From Candidatus Poribacteria bacterium (GTDB lineage: Bacteria; Poribacteria; WGA-4E; WGA-3G), in contig JAPPNJ010000106.1 in NCBI GenBank assembly GCA_028818705.1, positions 1-35,387 on the forward strand: 35,387 nucleotides of DNA, written 5' to 3'. The translations under genes and the position numbers were made by a program. Below, one piece after another: positions 17,490 to 26,070 of this stretch. Each line of letters begins with the position of its first letter. Within the stretch, counting starts at the first letter, position 1. Below the pieces are notes generated by a model that saw only the letters and a list, made by a program, of their open reading frames with translations, searched no databases and was not told where the DNA came from.

Positions 17490-18326
17490 TTACGACCAGA
17501 CGAACACTTCGTTATCTTCGGGAGAATATCCAATAAACACTGCCAAGACAATACGGGCGCGCGTGCCTTGAACGGGTGGTACTTCGTGGATACAGCGCGT
17601 ATTGAAAAAGTAGAGATCGCCCTGTTGCAAATCGACCTGATAGTTCTCTATCCCATTATCAGCAGCGTATCGGTCAAATGTTTCCTCGGCGATATAGGGT
17701 TGAATCTCATCAGACCAGAGGCAGCGATGCAGGAGGGCTTGTGTGCCTTTGCCATTTTCGTCGGCGTTTTGTACACATAATACGCCTGCGAACTGGTGCT
17801 CGAAGCGATAGACTTGATAGTCGGTGCGCTTCTCGCGGTATTTGACATGATCGATGTGTGGCTTGTAACTATGTGTTTCGTAGTGGACGCGAAAGATCGC
17901 CGGACCATAACGAGAGCCATCTAATTCACGAGCCACTTTTACCTCTTTTCCAGGTGAAAGTACATCAAGAGATTCATAAATCAGATCGACAGGATTGTTG
18001 AATCCGTCAAATAAAAATTTAAAGAGGTGTTCTGTTGCTTGGGCGTGTGCCAGAAATTTCGCCTTATCCGCACCACGATTACCGAGACTGGTGCCGATGT
18101 CAATACGGGTGCGTTTATCAGGAGAGTTGATGTCGGCTTCGTCGCGCATCAAGCCCATATTTGTGAATCTGTTGATGAGCCCGGAGCATTGTTCAGGTGA
18201 GTAGGCGTTCCTGAGAATAATCGCTGGTATTTCCGCTTGAGAGAGTGAATAAATCGGGTTACTATAGGTTTTGCAAACCGTTTCAAGGTTAGGCTCCGCC
18301 GGGAGCCAATTGTTTTGGGTGCTCAT
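17490..18326 (-). CDS. 2OG-Fe(II) oxygenase superfamily protein
   Basis: A 278-residue protein. I choose the ATG at 18326, since GGAGG lies five bases upstream; the frame extends five codons further to 18341 without a ribosome site. The double-stranded beta-helix core has the iron-binding triad HID (His157, Asp159), a distal His247 in CIHEVPP and an Arg258 in the RARIV segment for 2-oxoglutarate. Nearby are GDLYFFNTR and FAGVLCVQNAD, typical of the prolyl-4-hydroxylase-like branch. These enzymes hydroxylate or otherwise oxidise a substrate using O2 and 2-oxoglutarate; the substrate is unknown. Cytosolic. It is about 100 bases downstream of the PhyH gene in the same direction. Confidence 0.85.
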   Translation of the reverse strand: MSTQNNWLPAEPNLETVCKTYSNPIYSLSQAEIPAIILRNAYSPEQCSGLINRFTNMGLMRDEADINSPDKRTRIDIGTSLGNRGADKAKFLAHAQATEHLFKFLFDGFNNPVDLIYESLDVLSPGKEVKVARELDGSRYGPAIFRVHYETHSYKPHIDHVKYREKRTDYQVYRFEHQFAGVLCVQNADENGKGTQALLHRCLWSDEIQPYIAEETFDRYAADNGIENYQVDLQQGDLYFFNTRCIHEVPPVQGTRARIVLAVFIGYSPEDNEVFVWS

Positions 18327-18348
18327 GGGAACCTCCGTCATGAACTAT

Positions 18349-18422
18349 GGGCGGGTACTTCGGGGTTACAACCCCCCCTACAAGAATGGGAGAGCCATTC
18401 CTAAAGAATGGGGGAGCCGCCC
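18349..18422. repeat. Small palindromic repeat between two oxygenase genes
   Basis: GGGCGG (18349-18354) and CCGCCC (18417-18422) flank a GGGGT/ACCCC hairpin and a direct repeat of AGAATGGG (18383-18390, 18405-18412). The gene-free spacer is about 100 bases long. Confidence 0.4.
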
Positions 18423-18430
18423 GTACACGT

Positions 18431-19270
18431 TTAGAAGCGCGGATTGAAGAGGTAATCGTATTCATCTACTTTTGGGTTAACGAAATCAAGGAACTCAGCA
18501 TTATGGTCGAGATCACTGTTTTCAAAGGCGACTTCGCATCCAGTTTTATACTTCAGTCTACGGTCGGATTTGAGCCAAGAGACACGGTGAATCAGCGCTA
18601 TCATGTGACGAGGCTTGTCGGATGGGTTGGGCACACCACGATGCCACAACCGCATGTCTCGAATCAGGGCGCTCCCCTTCTTCGCACTTCCACGGATAGG
18701 TGGCACAATTTTGCGGCGTGCTTCTTCTTCCTCTTCATCTATCCGTTTACCACTGACCGCCAGATGTGATCCTGGCCAAAGTTCGACGCTTCCATTTTCT
18801 TCAGTTGTATCCTGTGGGGAGATGTTGACGACAACCTCTGCTGTCGGGTGTGCTACCTCTTGGTCTGGCCACAGGTGTGCACCATCTCTGTGAAGCGGTT
18901 GTGTTGTGCTACCTGGACAGTTCGTGTTGCCGTTGTAAAAGTTATTGTAGAGCCCGGGACCAAGCAGTTCCTGCGTTACCTGCACAACGTAGGGATTCGC
19001 AACGATGTCTCTGAAAATGTAAGGGGCATAGGGTGGAGGTCCTTGTTGGAGATGTCCTATAAGTCTGCCTGCGCCACCCCATTTCTCCGCGTTAATTAAA
19101 ATCTGTGAATCTGCATCCATCCGTTCGCGCAGAATGTCCAAGTGTTCGTGATCGATAACATTTTCCAAGATGACATAACCATCAACACGGATTGCCTTAA
19201 CGGCTTGTTCAACGTGAGCGTCTGTTAGTTTTTCTGATGCTAATTCTTCAGGTTGCACGGTTATTTGCAT
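18431..19270 (-). CDS. Phytanoyl-CoA dioxygenase (PhyH) family protein
   Basis: A 279-residue 2OG/Fe(II) enzyme. The iron site is HRD (His127, Asp129) with distal His210 in LWHRGVPN and Arg221 for 2-oxoglutarate (DKPRHM). Around them are GSVELWPGSHL and DGYVILENVI, standard PhyH features. The family hydroxylates small molecules from phytanoyl-CoA to ectoine and natural-product intermediates. The ATG at 19270 follows the aspartate kinase stop by 12 bases and its AAGGA site overlaps the kinase's stop region, so the two are likely translationally coupled. That coupling suggests, but does not prove, an aspartate-derived substrate. Cytosolic. Confidence 0.88.
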   Translation of the reverse strand: MQITVQPEELASEKLTDAHVEQAVKAIRVDGYVILENVIDHEHLDILRERMDADSQILINAEKWGGAGRLIGHLQQGPPPYAPYIFRDIVANPYVVQVTQELLGPGLYNNFYNGNTNCPGSTTQPLHRDGAHLWPDQEVAHPTAEVVVNISPQDTTEENGSVELWPGSHLAVSGKRIDEEEEEARRKIVPPIRGSAKKGSALIRDMRLWHRGVPNPSDKPRHMIALIHRVSWLKSDRRLKYKTGCEVAFENSDLDHNAEFLDFVNPKVDEYDYLFNPRF

Positions 19271-19282
19271 AATGTTTTTCCT

Positions 19283-20635
19283 TCAGGCAAAATATTCAGC
19301 ATAGAGTGCTTGGACGGCAGTTTCCATATCGTCAGATTTTATGCCGAACATCATACTAACTTCGTTGGAGCCTTGGTTAATCATTTCGATATTGACCTGT
19401 GCACTGGCTAAGGCGTGTGTAGCACGCGAAGCAATACCAATTGTGTGTCGCATGCCTTCCCCGACAACCATAATAAGGGATAGCCCGCGTTCTACGGAAA
19501 TGTCTTCGGGTCCAAGGGTCTGTCGGATTTGTTCGACAATCCTTTTCTCTTTTTTCACGGGAAGATTTTCTTCGCGAATGATAACTGACATGTTGTCTAT
19601 ACCGGACGGAACATGTTCAAAAGAGACACCCTCGGATTCCAAAACCTGCAACAGCCGTCGTCCAAAACCGATTTCCCGATTCATCAGATACTTACTGAGA
19701 TAGATACAGCAAACACTGTCTATTGCGGCAATACCGACAACCGGAATATCCGTAGACTTACGACTCGGAACAATCAGCGTGCCGTCTGATTTCGGATTGT
19801 TCGTGTTTCGGATGTGAACAGGCACTTGGGCGCGATAAACCGGTTCAAGTGCTTCATCGTGAAAGACAGAGAATCCCGCGTAAGAGAGTTCACGCATCTC
19901 ACGATAGGTCAGCTCGGAGATCGGTGCGGGGTTTTTAACGATGGATGGGTTCGCCGCGAACACAGAATCAACATCAGTAAAGTTTTCGTAAACTTCTGCC
20001 CGAACGGCACTGGCGAGAATAGCCCCTGTGATGTCCGAACCGCCACGCGAGAAAGTAACAATGTTCCGCTGTTTCGAGTAGCCGAAGAAACCAGGAAAGA
20101 TAGTGATACCGGGTCGTTCTTGCAAATCTCGTAGACGATTGTAGGCTTCGGGTAAAACTTGGGCGTTGCCGGGTTCGTCGGACAAAATTAGACCGGCATC
20201 TTTAGGACTTACGTAATGTGCCTCTACACCACGGGCTTGTAATGCTTGCGCAATAAGCCTGGCACAGTTATCTTCGCCGCCTGCCTTCATGGTATCCATA
20301 TAGAGATTTGCATCGGTTGTACTTTTTTCCAGACGTTCTGTTAAGTCACAGGCAATGGGTTCAACGACTTCGGCGGGAAGTTCTAATCCCGCAGCGATAC
20401 TGCGATAGCGTTCAATCGTTTCAGCACATTCCGAGGCACCGATTTTTCCAGTGAGCCGTTGCGATGCAGCAGCGATAAGCAGGTCTGTTACTTTTATGTC
20501 GTCACTGTGGCGTTTCCCAGGGGCGGAGACAACGATGAGGCGGCGTTTCGGATCGGCGGTGATGATGTCACAAACTCGACGCACTTGCTCCGCCGTTGCA
20601 AGAGAACTCCCACCAAACTTTGATACTTTTAACAA
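19283..20635 (-). CDS. lysC: Aspartate kinase (monofunctional)
   Basis: A 450-residue protein that phosphorylates aspartate to aspartyl phosphate, the first step to lysine, threonine, methionine and diaminopimelate. The N-terminal kinase domain shows VSKFGGSSLA and later TFSRGGSDITGAILA and FTDVDSVFAANP. The C-terminal about 150 residues hold two ACT regulatory domains, which begin around VVGIAAIDSVCCIYLSK and end with VNIEMINQGSNEVSMMFG, so feedback inhibition by an end-product amino acid is expected. The length and undivided catalytic domain match the LysC/AKIII type. The start is TTG at 20635, supported by GGGAGG seven bases upstream. It is coupled to the PhyH gene downstream; no other lysine or threonine pathway gene is in the window. 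Confidence 0.93.
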   Translation of the reverse strand: MLKVSKFGGSSLATAEQVRRVCDIITADPKRRLIVVSAPGKRHSDDIKVTDLLIAAASQRLTGKIGASECAETIERYRSIAAGLELPAEVVEPIACDLTERLEKSTTDANLYMDTMKAGGEDNCARLIAQALQARGVEAHYVSPKDAGLILSDEPGNAQVLPEAYNRLRDLQERPGITIFPGFFGYSKQRNIVTFSRGGSDITGAILASAVRAEVYENFTDVDSVFAANPSIVKNPAPISELTYREMRELSYAGFSVFHDEALEPVYRAQVPVHIRNTNNPKSDGTLIVPSRKSTDIPVVGIAAIDSVCCIYLSKYLMNREIGFGRRLLQVLESEGVSFEHVPSGIDNMSVIIREENLPVKKEKRIVEQIRQTLGPEDISVERGLSLIMVVGEGMRHTIGIASRATHALASAQVNIEMINQGSNEVSMMFGIKSDDMETAVQALYAEYFA

Positions 20636-20662
20636 TCCAGATCCTCCCTTTTTTTATTATTT

Positions 20663-20796
20663 ATGGTGAATTTTACAATTACTTGGACACTCTGCACTGG
20701 CGAGGTTGGGAAACCTCGCCTACCGGTGGAGGAAAACTTTCCCTCGCGTTCTATTGAAATTGCCTCGCAGTGAGAGTTATTTATATAATCCACCAT
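20663..20796. mobile_element. 134-base MITE-like element with imperfect terminal inverted repeats
   Basis: The left end begins ATGGTGAATTTTACAATTAC; the complement of the right end (20796 backward) begins ATGGTGGATTATATAAATAA, so the ends match over about 20 bases with several differences. Inside is a perfect hairpin GGCGAGGTT/AACCTCGCC (20699-20707, 20712-20720). The beginning of the 5003-5509 spacer matches the left end, so the element is dispersed. No coding potential. It lies upstream of the aspartate kinase gene and may carry a promoter or a terminator for it. Confidence 0.55.
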
Positions 20797-20863
20797 AGTA
20801 ACGAGGTGAAGTAGGACGCACACGCTATGTACCGTAGATAGTTAGGGCTTAAAAAAAGTCAAA

Positions 20864-21583
20864 CTATTTTCTAAGATGTGAGACGTGTGTTCCTTCAGTT
20901 GGCTCAAACCGTTGTGACTTTCCACCCTTATAGTGACATATAAAACTCCGTCTCCACCGGTCGCTTGTCTTATTCATATAGGAACCGTGAATAACCTTGC
21001 CATGAAAGAAGAGCGTATCACCAGGGGACATGTCAATTCCCAGTTCTTCAGCGTTTTCCGGTTTGACGGCTTGTACATTTGTAAACGAAATAGCGGTATC
21101 TGCTGTTTCAACAGATAACAGTCCGTATTGATGGGAACCTGGAATCAGGACCATCCGACCAACAGCTTCATCCGATGTGTCTAATGCTACCCAAACACCG
21201 ATGATTGGATCAATAGTGATATATTGTTCATCTTGGTGTAGAGCTTGGCCACGTGCCCCAGGTGGTTTGAAATAGAGCATCGTTTGTAATAGCACAGGTG
21301 TGTCATCAATTAACTGTTCTGTAACGGCAAGTAGGTTGGTATCTGATGCCCACTCTTGGGTTAATTCATCCCAATTGTGCATGTTAATCATACGCGGGAA
21401 TTGATGGTTGGGATCATCAGCGTGGTCGGTTGTGCCGCCGGTGTCTCCAGGTTTTGGACCTTCTGCACGGCGTTTCATATAATGCTCGAGCATCAACGTT
21501 GTTGTGGCTGTATCAAAGAGATGCGGAACTACCACGAAGCCCTGTTCTTTGTAGTGCTTTCGTTGTTGAGGCGTTAAGTACAT
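20864..21583 (-). CDS. Phytanoyl-CoA dioxygenase (PhyH) family protein
   Basis: A 239-residue 2OG/Fe(II) enzyme, shorter than and only distantly similar to the PhyH protein at 18431-19270. The iron site is HQD (His116, Asp118, from this start) with distal His199 in VIHGSYMN and an Arg in DRWRRSF for 2-oxoglutarate. The start EQGFVVVPHLFD and the core MVLIPGSHQYG are standard. The ATG at 21583 has AGGAG eight bases upstream; a GTG six bases earlier lies too close to that site. Substrate unknown. It is monocistronic here: it diverges from the ThuA-domain gene, and the MITE-like repeat lies downstream. Cytosolic. Confidence 0.87.
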   Translation of the reverse strand: MYLTPQQRKHYKEQGFVVVPHLFDTATTTLMLEHYMKRRAEGPKPGDTGGTTDHADDPNHQFPRMINMHNWDELTQEWASDTNLLAVTEQLIDDTPVLLQTMLYFKPPGARGQALHQDEQYITIDPIIGVWVALDTSDEAVGRMVLIPGSHQYGLLSVETADTAISFTNVQAVKPENAEELGIDMSPGDTLFFHGKVIHGSYMNKTSDRWRRSFICHYKGGKSQRFEPTEGTHVSHLRK

Positions 21584-21727
21584 GGACACGTCTCCTGCGG
21601 GTTGCCAGTCCGATTTAAATGGCTGGTTTGAGCCTATTTCTTAATTAATTTTATGACAATTTCTCTTATTTGTCAAAGTTTTTTCTATATCTGTGTTGAT
21701 CGTGTGGTTCTCTGTAAATATTCGGCG

Positions 21728-21755
21728 TGACTTTCTCAGAGAAATGTGCTATACT
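21728..21755 (+). promoter_or_regulatory. Candidate promoter for the ThuA-domain gene
   Basis: TGACTT (21728-21733), 16 bases, TATACT (21750-21755) in the spacer between divergent genes. The -10 box is good and the -35 box is weak. The implied leader to the ATG at 21793 is about 30 bases. Confidence 0.38.
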
Positions 21756-21792
21756 TGTGAAAAATCTTATGTATACTGGAGTTTAACTTTTG

Positions 21793-22728
21793 ATGAAAAA
21801 CGAATGGGTTGTTTACGAAGGAAACGAAGGTCCTGGAAAGGGCAAACATATAGTTCTTGTTGGTGGTGACGAAGAGTATCGTTCTGAAGAAGCGTTGCCG
21901 ATGTTGGGGAAGGTGTTGGCTACGCACCACGGGTTTAAGTGTACGGTGCTATTTGCCATTGACCCAGGAACAGGCGAGATCGATCCAGAGGTGCAAACCA
22001 ACATTCCTGGGCTTCACCATTTAGAATCTGCGGATATGATGGTGCTGTTCACTCGTTTCCGAGAACTGCCCGATGAACAGATGAAGTACATCGTTGACTA
22101 TACGAACGCCGGGAAGCCTGTGATGGGACTCCGCACAGCAACACACGCCTTCAGTTATAGCCGAGACCTTGATAGCCCATACGCAAAATATAGTTTTGAC
22201 AGTGAAGATTTTGAGGGTGGATATGGCAGACAGGTGCTCGGTGAGACGTGGGTTAACCATCATGGACATCACGGTAAAGAGAGTGCTCGCGGGGTCATTG
22301 ATGAAGCGATGGCAGGTCATCCGATTCTTAAAGGCGTTGCCGATGTCTGGGGTCCATCCGATGTCTATGGCGTTACGGAATTAACGGGTGATTCCCAGGT
22401 CCTTATTCATGGACAAGTATTGGTCGGTATGGATCCAGCAGATGCCCCGAAACCAGATACCGTTACAATGCCGATGGTATGGATAAAAACCTATACGGGC
22501 GACGAAGGCAATACCTCACGTGTCTTCAATACAACAATGGGTGCCTCGGTCGATTTGGAGAGCGAAGGACTTCGCCGTCTTCTTGTCAACGGTTGTTATT
22601 GGTGTATGGGGATGGAGGACGCAATTCCTGATAAAAGCGTTGTCGATTACGTCGGCGATTATGCCCCGACGTTCTTCGGTTTCGGCACATTTACAAAGGG
22701 TGTCCGACCCGAAGACCATACGTTGTAA
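21793..22728 (+). CDS. ThuA-domain (trehalose utilisation-like) protein
   Basis: A 311-residue protein of the ThuA-like/GATase-1-like fold. Landmarks are KHIVLVGGDEEYRSEEALPML (a first strand and the alpha-helical entry), DMMVLFTRFRELPDEQ, and the GKPVMGLRTATHAFSY segment, where a small residue and a His mark the site seen in ThuA-like proteins. The later part has HPILKGV and a C-terminal ASVDLESEGLRRLLVNGCYWCMGM. ThuA-family proteins occur in sugar utilisation operons, but the biochemical role is poorly defined. No signal peptide, so cytosolic. Start chosen at the ATG 21793, with TGGAG eleven bases before it, over a TTG at 21790. It ends before a perfect 11-bp hairpin. Confidence 0.85.
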   Translation: MKNEWVVYEGNEGPGKGKHIVLVGGDEEYRSEEALPMLGKVLATHHGFKCTVLFAIDPGTGEIDPEVQTNIPGLHHLESADMMVLFTRFRELPDEQMKYIVDYTNAGKPVMGLRTATHAFSYSRDLDSPYAKYSFDSEDFEGGYGRQVLGETWVNHHGHHGKESARGVIDEAMAGHPILKGVADVWGPSDVYGVTELTGDSQVLIHGQVLVGMDPADAPKPDTVTMPMVWIKTYTGDEGNTSRVFNTTMGASVDLESEGLRRLLVNGCYWCMGMEDAIPDKSVVDYVGDYAPTFFGFGTFTKGVRPEDHTL

Positions 22729-22756
22729 TGCTGCTGCTCATCAGATATTTAGATCG

Positions 22757-22787
22757 TATAGGGCGGAATTCCTGCCTCCGCCCTATA
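22757..22787 (+). terminator. 11-bp stem hairpin after the ThuA-domain gene
   Basis: Arms TATAGGGCGGA and its exact complement (22777-22787) surround a 9-base loop, 28 bases after the stop. The T run after it is weak (ATTGTTGTC), so it is probably an imperfect intrinsic terminator that could also work in the other direction. Confidence 0.6.
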
Positions 22788-22850
22788 TTGTTGTCATACT
22801 GTTTTAAAAAATAATATCGCATTGATGACTTTCTGAAAGGATACACAGTG

Positions 22851-22876
22851 GCACAAACTAACAGTTTATGCTACAA
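22851..22876. repeat. Dispersed hairpin repeat, copy B (AAC loop, TACAA tail)
   Basis: Identical over its 26 bases to copy A at 1786-1811: stem arms GCACAAACT/AGTTTATGC, loop AAC, tail TACAA. It lies downstream of the convergent ends of the ThuA-domain and sigma-propeller genes. Confidence 0.7.
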
Positions 22877-22911
22877 AGACCCACAAAGCGGCGCAAACTA
22901 AGTGGTGTTGC

Positions 22912-25900
22912 CTACTCCTCTACAAGCGAGATGTGAAATATCCCGCGATCTTTGATAGCACTATACAGTTTATCGTTAATGACGGCAAGCGCAATAGTTT
23001 CACCGAGTGCTTCTGAAGAAACTTGTTTCCATTGGTTACGGGTATCCAAGCGATAGGCTCCGATGTCGCCAACACCATAGATTGTGGTACCATCCACAGC
23101 AAATCTGTCTATGATGGGACGCATACCCGCACTATCGGTTAGCACGCGCCAGTGTACGCCGGTTTCTGAACTCAAGACCCCTACGTCTGTTGCGACGTAA
23201 ACTGTTGAACCGACAAGGATTATCTCCTTGAAATGGGCAAAGTCAAGTGGTAGACTTGGCGTAACATCTCTCCAGCTGCTCCCTTCATCAAGCGACTGAA
23301 ACAGCTTACCATCGCGTTTCCCGACGTAGACGGTTTCTCCCAAAACCGCTAATTTGAGCTCCTTACTTAAATCTTCATAAGACAGTTGGCTCCTGTCTGT
23401 TAATCCTGTGTTTGTCCACTCCGGATCACCAAGTCTCCACTTAAAAAGCCTACGTCCGTATTCAGCATAGAACACATCCCTACAAACTACAACTGTTGTG
23501 GCTTTCTTATCTTTTTCCTTTCCACGTACATGAGGTGGAATGATTGATACGATTGATTGATGCTCTTTCTCAAAACTGTCAGGTAAATAAGGCTCTTTCG
23601 CTGCCTCGCTACCCGTCCGAAACTTACGGCGTAATGCTTCATCATCAAAAGTGGGTATATTTTGAACTGGACTGCGTATATTGCCATCTGTAGATAAGCA
23701 GAAAATTCGGAAGTTGCGTCGCAAGCTGTTATCTATATCTATATATGAAAGAAAGTAAAGATTGTTGTCATCGACTATCAATTTTGAATCAAAGGAGTGA
23801 GAGACGCGAGCACTGTCCGGTTTTGATGATTCAGTTGTAATTGTAGTCACCTTCCCAAAAGAACTCTCGGTAATTGAGAGTTTTTTCCAAGACACACCTT
23901 CGTCAGTTGATTGATACACCGCATAGCCAGTATGGGCGTATAATCTGTTGTTGAACACAACCAAGTCCTTTAGCCTTGTTCCCACTATTCCATCTATAAG
24001 TAGGTGCCACCGCTTGCCGCCATCAGTTGTGCGATGAATCCCAAAGGGACCAGCTTCGTAAAATGTCGTCTCGTTTACGGCCACAACTGGAAGACTATTA
24101 ATCATAAACATATCCGTATCCCCTGGAAGTTCCTCCCAGGTTTGTCCCTTATCTGTTGAACGATATCGGTGGCGGGCAGTTGACGCTAAAAGCGTTTTAC
24201 CAACAGCCGAAACCATCATGCCAGAGGGTATTACCGGCTTGTAGTAAATTTTATAACTCGGTGTTATTTCCGTCCACGACGCTCCCAAGTCAGCCGAATG
24301 GAAAATCTTGAGTGCATGCGACTCACTTTTTTGTATTTCTTGTGCTACCTCTATTGGCGTGTATCCCAGCAGATGGGGCCCTGTCCCAACATAAAGATTA
24401 TTTTCAGACACTGCCAAGGAATAGATGGCTCTTGATGTCTCCATGGGCAACTTTTTCCAAGTGCCTGAATCGAGACGGTAGAGACCGCGCGCTGTACCCG
24501 CAAATACTGTTTTTTCAACGGCAGCGACTGTGGAAATCTTTTTACTTGCCAAGCCATCGTTAAATGAGTCCCAATGTATTCCACCGTCTGTAGATCGATA
24601 AATCCCTTCATCTCTAAGTGCAAGATACATCGTGGAACGTGTTTGCGAGCTGCGCGCTTGTGTTTCATCAATGATAATGAGACCAACAGCGTGTCCGTTT
24701 GGTCTGGGACCCATCGTATGCCACGTTTCACCCTTATCACCCGACGTAAATATTTCATCGATGGATACTATGTAAAGGATGCCGCCATGCTCTGCCATCG
24801 GCATTAGCGATTTACCAATTGGAATATCCGTGTCGATGCGTGCCCACGCCGTAGCATCTGTTTTTAATCTGTATATTCCTGTCGGAGCAACAGCATAGAT
24901 GGTCCCTTCAGATGTAGTGAAGATATCGCGGACGTGCCCGCCTGGTGGCGCGCTTCCCTGAATCCACTGCGAGGTAGAAAACTTGGCGGAGTCCTCCAGT
25001 ATAGCAGATGTTGTGGTAGTTGTAGAGACTTGTGTGCTGGTCCCGCTGCTTTTACCGGCGGTAGCAGCCTGCCCGACTTGATTTCGCACAGCTGGTTTTG
25101 CCGTAATATTGAGAATGATAGGTGTATCAATGATTTCAATAGTAGGTTCAGATTGTGCTTCAAAACTGTACGGCTTCTGAAAACGAGCAAGATATTGGTT
25201 GCTCGCACCGAGCAGCAATATAACCAAAACGGCAGCAGTTCCAAAAGCTGCCCACGGTAGCAAAGGTTTGCCAACCGGAGGCGGTATCGGTTTCATATTG
25301 GCAACTTGCCGCATGATACGCTCAGTTACTTGCGCAGGGAATGGGATACTTCCGAGTGTTTCGCTAACTAACAGTTCTTCCTGCTGCTCCTGTAGACGCT
25401 TGCGTCCTCGGCGAAGTCGACTTTTAACTGTGTTGACTGATACACCTAAGAATTTCCCAATTTCCTTCGCCGTCATTTCTCCAAGATAATAGAGTGTCAC
25501 GACCGTGCGTTCGCTCTCCGGCAGCTTTGCCAGAAGTCTTTTGACGAGTTCATGGCGATCCTCGGTGCTCTCTGTCAGCCGTTGTTCCGATACGTAGTGT
25601 GTATAAGAGGATTCCTCGATTTCTTCTATAGGTGTGTCCTCAAGTGATTGGATCACAGATTTGTTCTTTTGGAGCCATTTAAGGCAAAGCCGATTCGCAA
25701 TTACGTAAATCCATCCCCCAAACTGGTTCGGATTCCTTAGCTGCGCGAGATTCTTGTATACCTGAAGGAAAGTGTCTTGAGTAATCTCTTCAGCAATGTG
25801 AAAATCACCAACTTTCCGCCACGCAAGGGCGTGAATGCTCTTTTGATGTTTTCGCACTAAAACGTTAAATGCCGCATCATTGCCTGATAAAGTTCTACGA

Positions 25901-25929
25901 ATCAGTTGAACATCATTTTCTCTTTCCAT
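22912..25929 (-). CDS. ECF sigma-70 factor fused through a transmembrane helix to about 14 propeller blades
   Basis: A 1,005-residue single chain. Residues 1-85 are the sigma-2 region (AWRKVGDFHIAEEITQDTFLQVYKN, then GGWIYVIANRLCLKWL). Residues about 125-180 are sigma-4 (LPESERTVVTLYYLGEMTAKEIG, then GVSVNTVKSRLRRGRKRL). Next comes a Pro-rich linker, one hydrophobic helix (LLPWAAFGTAAVLVILLLGA, about 223-242) and a Ser/Thr-rich stretch (about 285-310). From about 330 to the end run BNR/Ycf48-like blades ending STDGGxxW; I count about 14. No anti-sigma gene is near. The topology suggests a cytoplasmic sigma factor tethered to an extracytoplasmic sensor, released by proteolysis or acting at the membrane; this is inference. 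GGAG lies seven bases before the ATG. The frame has no stops across the junction, so the fusion is not an ORF artefact. Confidence 0.9.
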   Translation of the reverse strand: MERENDVQLIRRTLSGNDAAFNVLVRKHQKSIHALAWRKVGDFHIAEEITQDTFLQVYKNLAQLRNPNQFGGWIYVIANRLCLKWLQKNKSVIQSLEDTPIEEIEESSYTHYVSEQRLTESTEDRHELVKRLLAKLPESERTVVTLYYLGEMTAKEIGKFLGVSVNTVKSRLRRGRKRLQEQQEELLVSETLGSIPFPAQVTERIMRQVANMKPIPPPVGKPLLPWAAFGTAAVLVILLLGASNQYLARFQKPYSFEAQSEPTIEIIDTPIILNITAKPAVRNQVGQAATAGKSSGTSTQVSTTTTTSAILEDSAKFSTSQWIQGSAPPGGHVRDIFTTSEGTIYAVAPTGIYRLKTDATAWARIDTDIPIGKSLMPMAEHGGILYIVSIDEIFTSGDKGETWHTMGPRPNGHAVGLIIIDETQARSSQTRSTMYLALRDEGIYRSTDGGIHWDSFNDGLASKKISTVAAVEKTVFAGTARGLYRLDSGTWKKLPMETSRAIYSLAVSENNLYVGTGPHLLGYTPIEVAQEIQKSESHALKIFHSADLGASWTEITPSYKIYYKPVIPSGMMVSAVGKTLLASTARHRYRSTDKGQTWEELPGDTDMFMINSLPVVAVNETTFYEAGPFGIHRTTDGGKRWHLLIDGIVGTRLKDLVVFNNRLYAHTGYAVYQSTDEGVSWKKLSITESSFGKVTTITTESSKPDSARVSHSFDSKLIVDDNNLYFLSYIDIDNSLRRNFRIFCLSTDGNIRSPVQNIPTFDDEALRRKFRTGSEAAKEPYLPDSFEKEHQSIVSIIPPHVRGKEKDKKATTVVVCRDVFYAEYGRRLFKWRLGDPEWTNTGLTDRSQLSYEDLSKELKLAVLGETVYVGKRDGKLFQSLDEGSSWRDVTPSLPLDFAHFKEIILVGSTVYVATDVGVLSSETGVHWRVLTDSAGMRPIIDRFAVDGTTIYGVGDIGAYRLDTRNQWKQVSSEALGETIALAVINDKLYSAIKDRGIFHISLVEE

Positions 25930-26016
25930 CGGAATGCTCCATGGTTATATTCCACCGAGTTAGACTGCGATAAAATAGATACGTTCTCATAAGATCAAGT
26001 CATTTTCCTATTGAAA

Positions 26017-26025
26017 AGTATACCA
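26017..26025 (-). promoter_or_regulatory. Candidate extended -10 promoter of the sigma-propeller gene
   Basis: The minus strand reads TGG TATACT (26025-26017), an extended -10 form; I see no good -35 box. The implied leader is about 80 bases. Since the product is itself a sigma factor, autoregulation at another site is possible. Confidence 0.42.
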
Positions 26026-26070
26026 AACACGATAGTAAAATGAAACCCGTAAATTTGAAACATTACTTTG

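Noticed and set aside
18431..20635. Ectoine/hydroxyectoine cluster from aspartate kinase plus PhyH
   Set aside because: No ectA, ectB or ectC is present, and the PhyH protein cannot be assigned to EctD from motifs alone.
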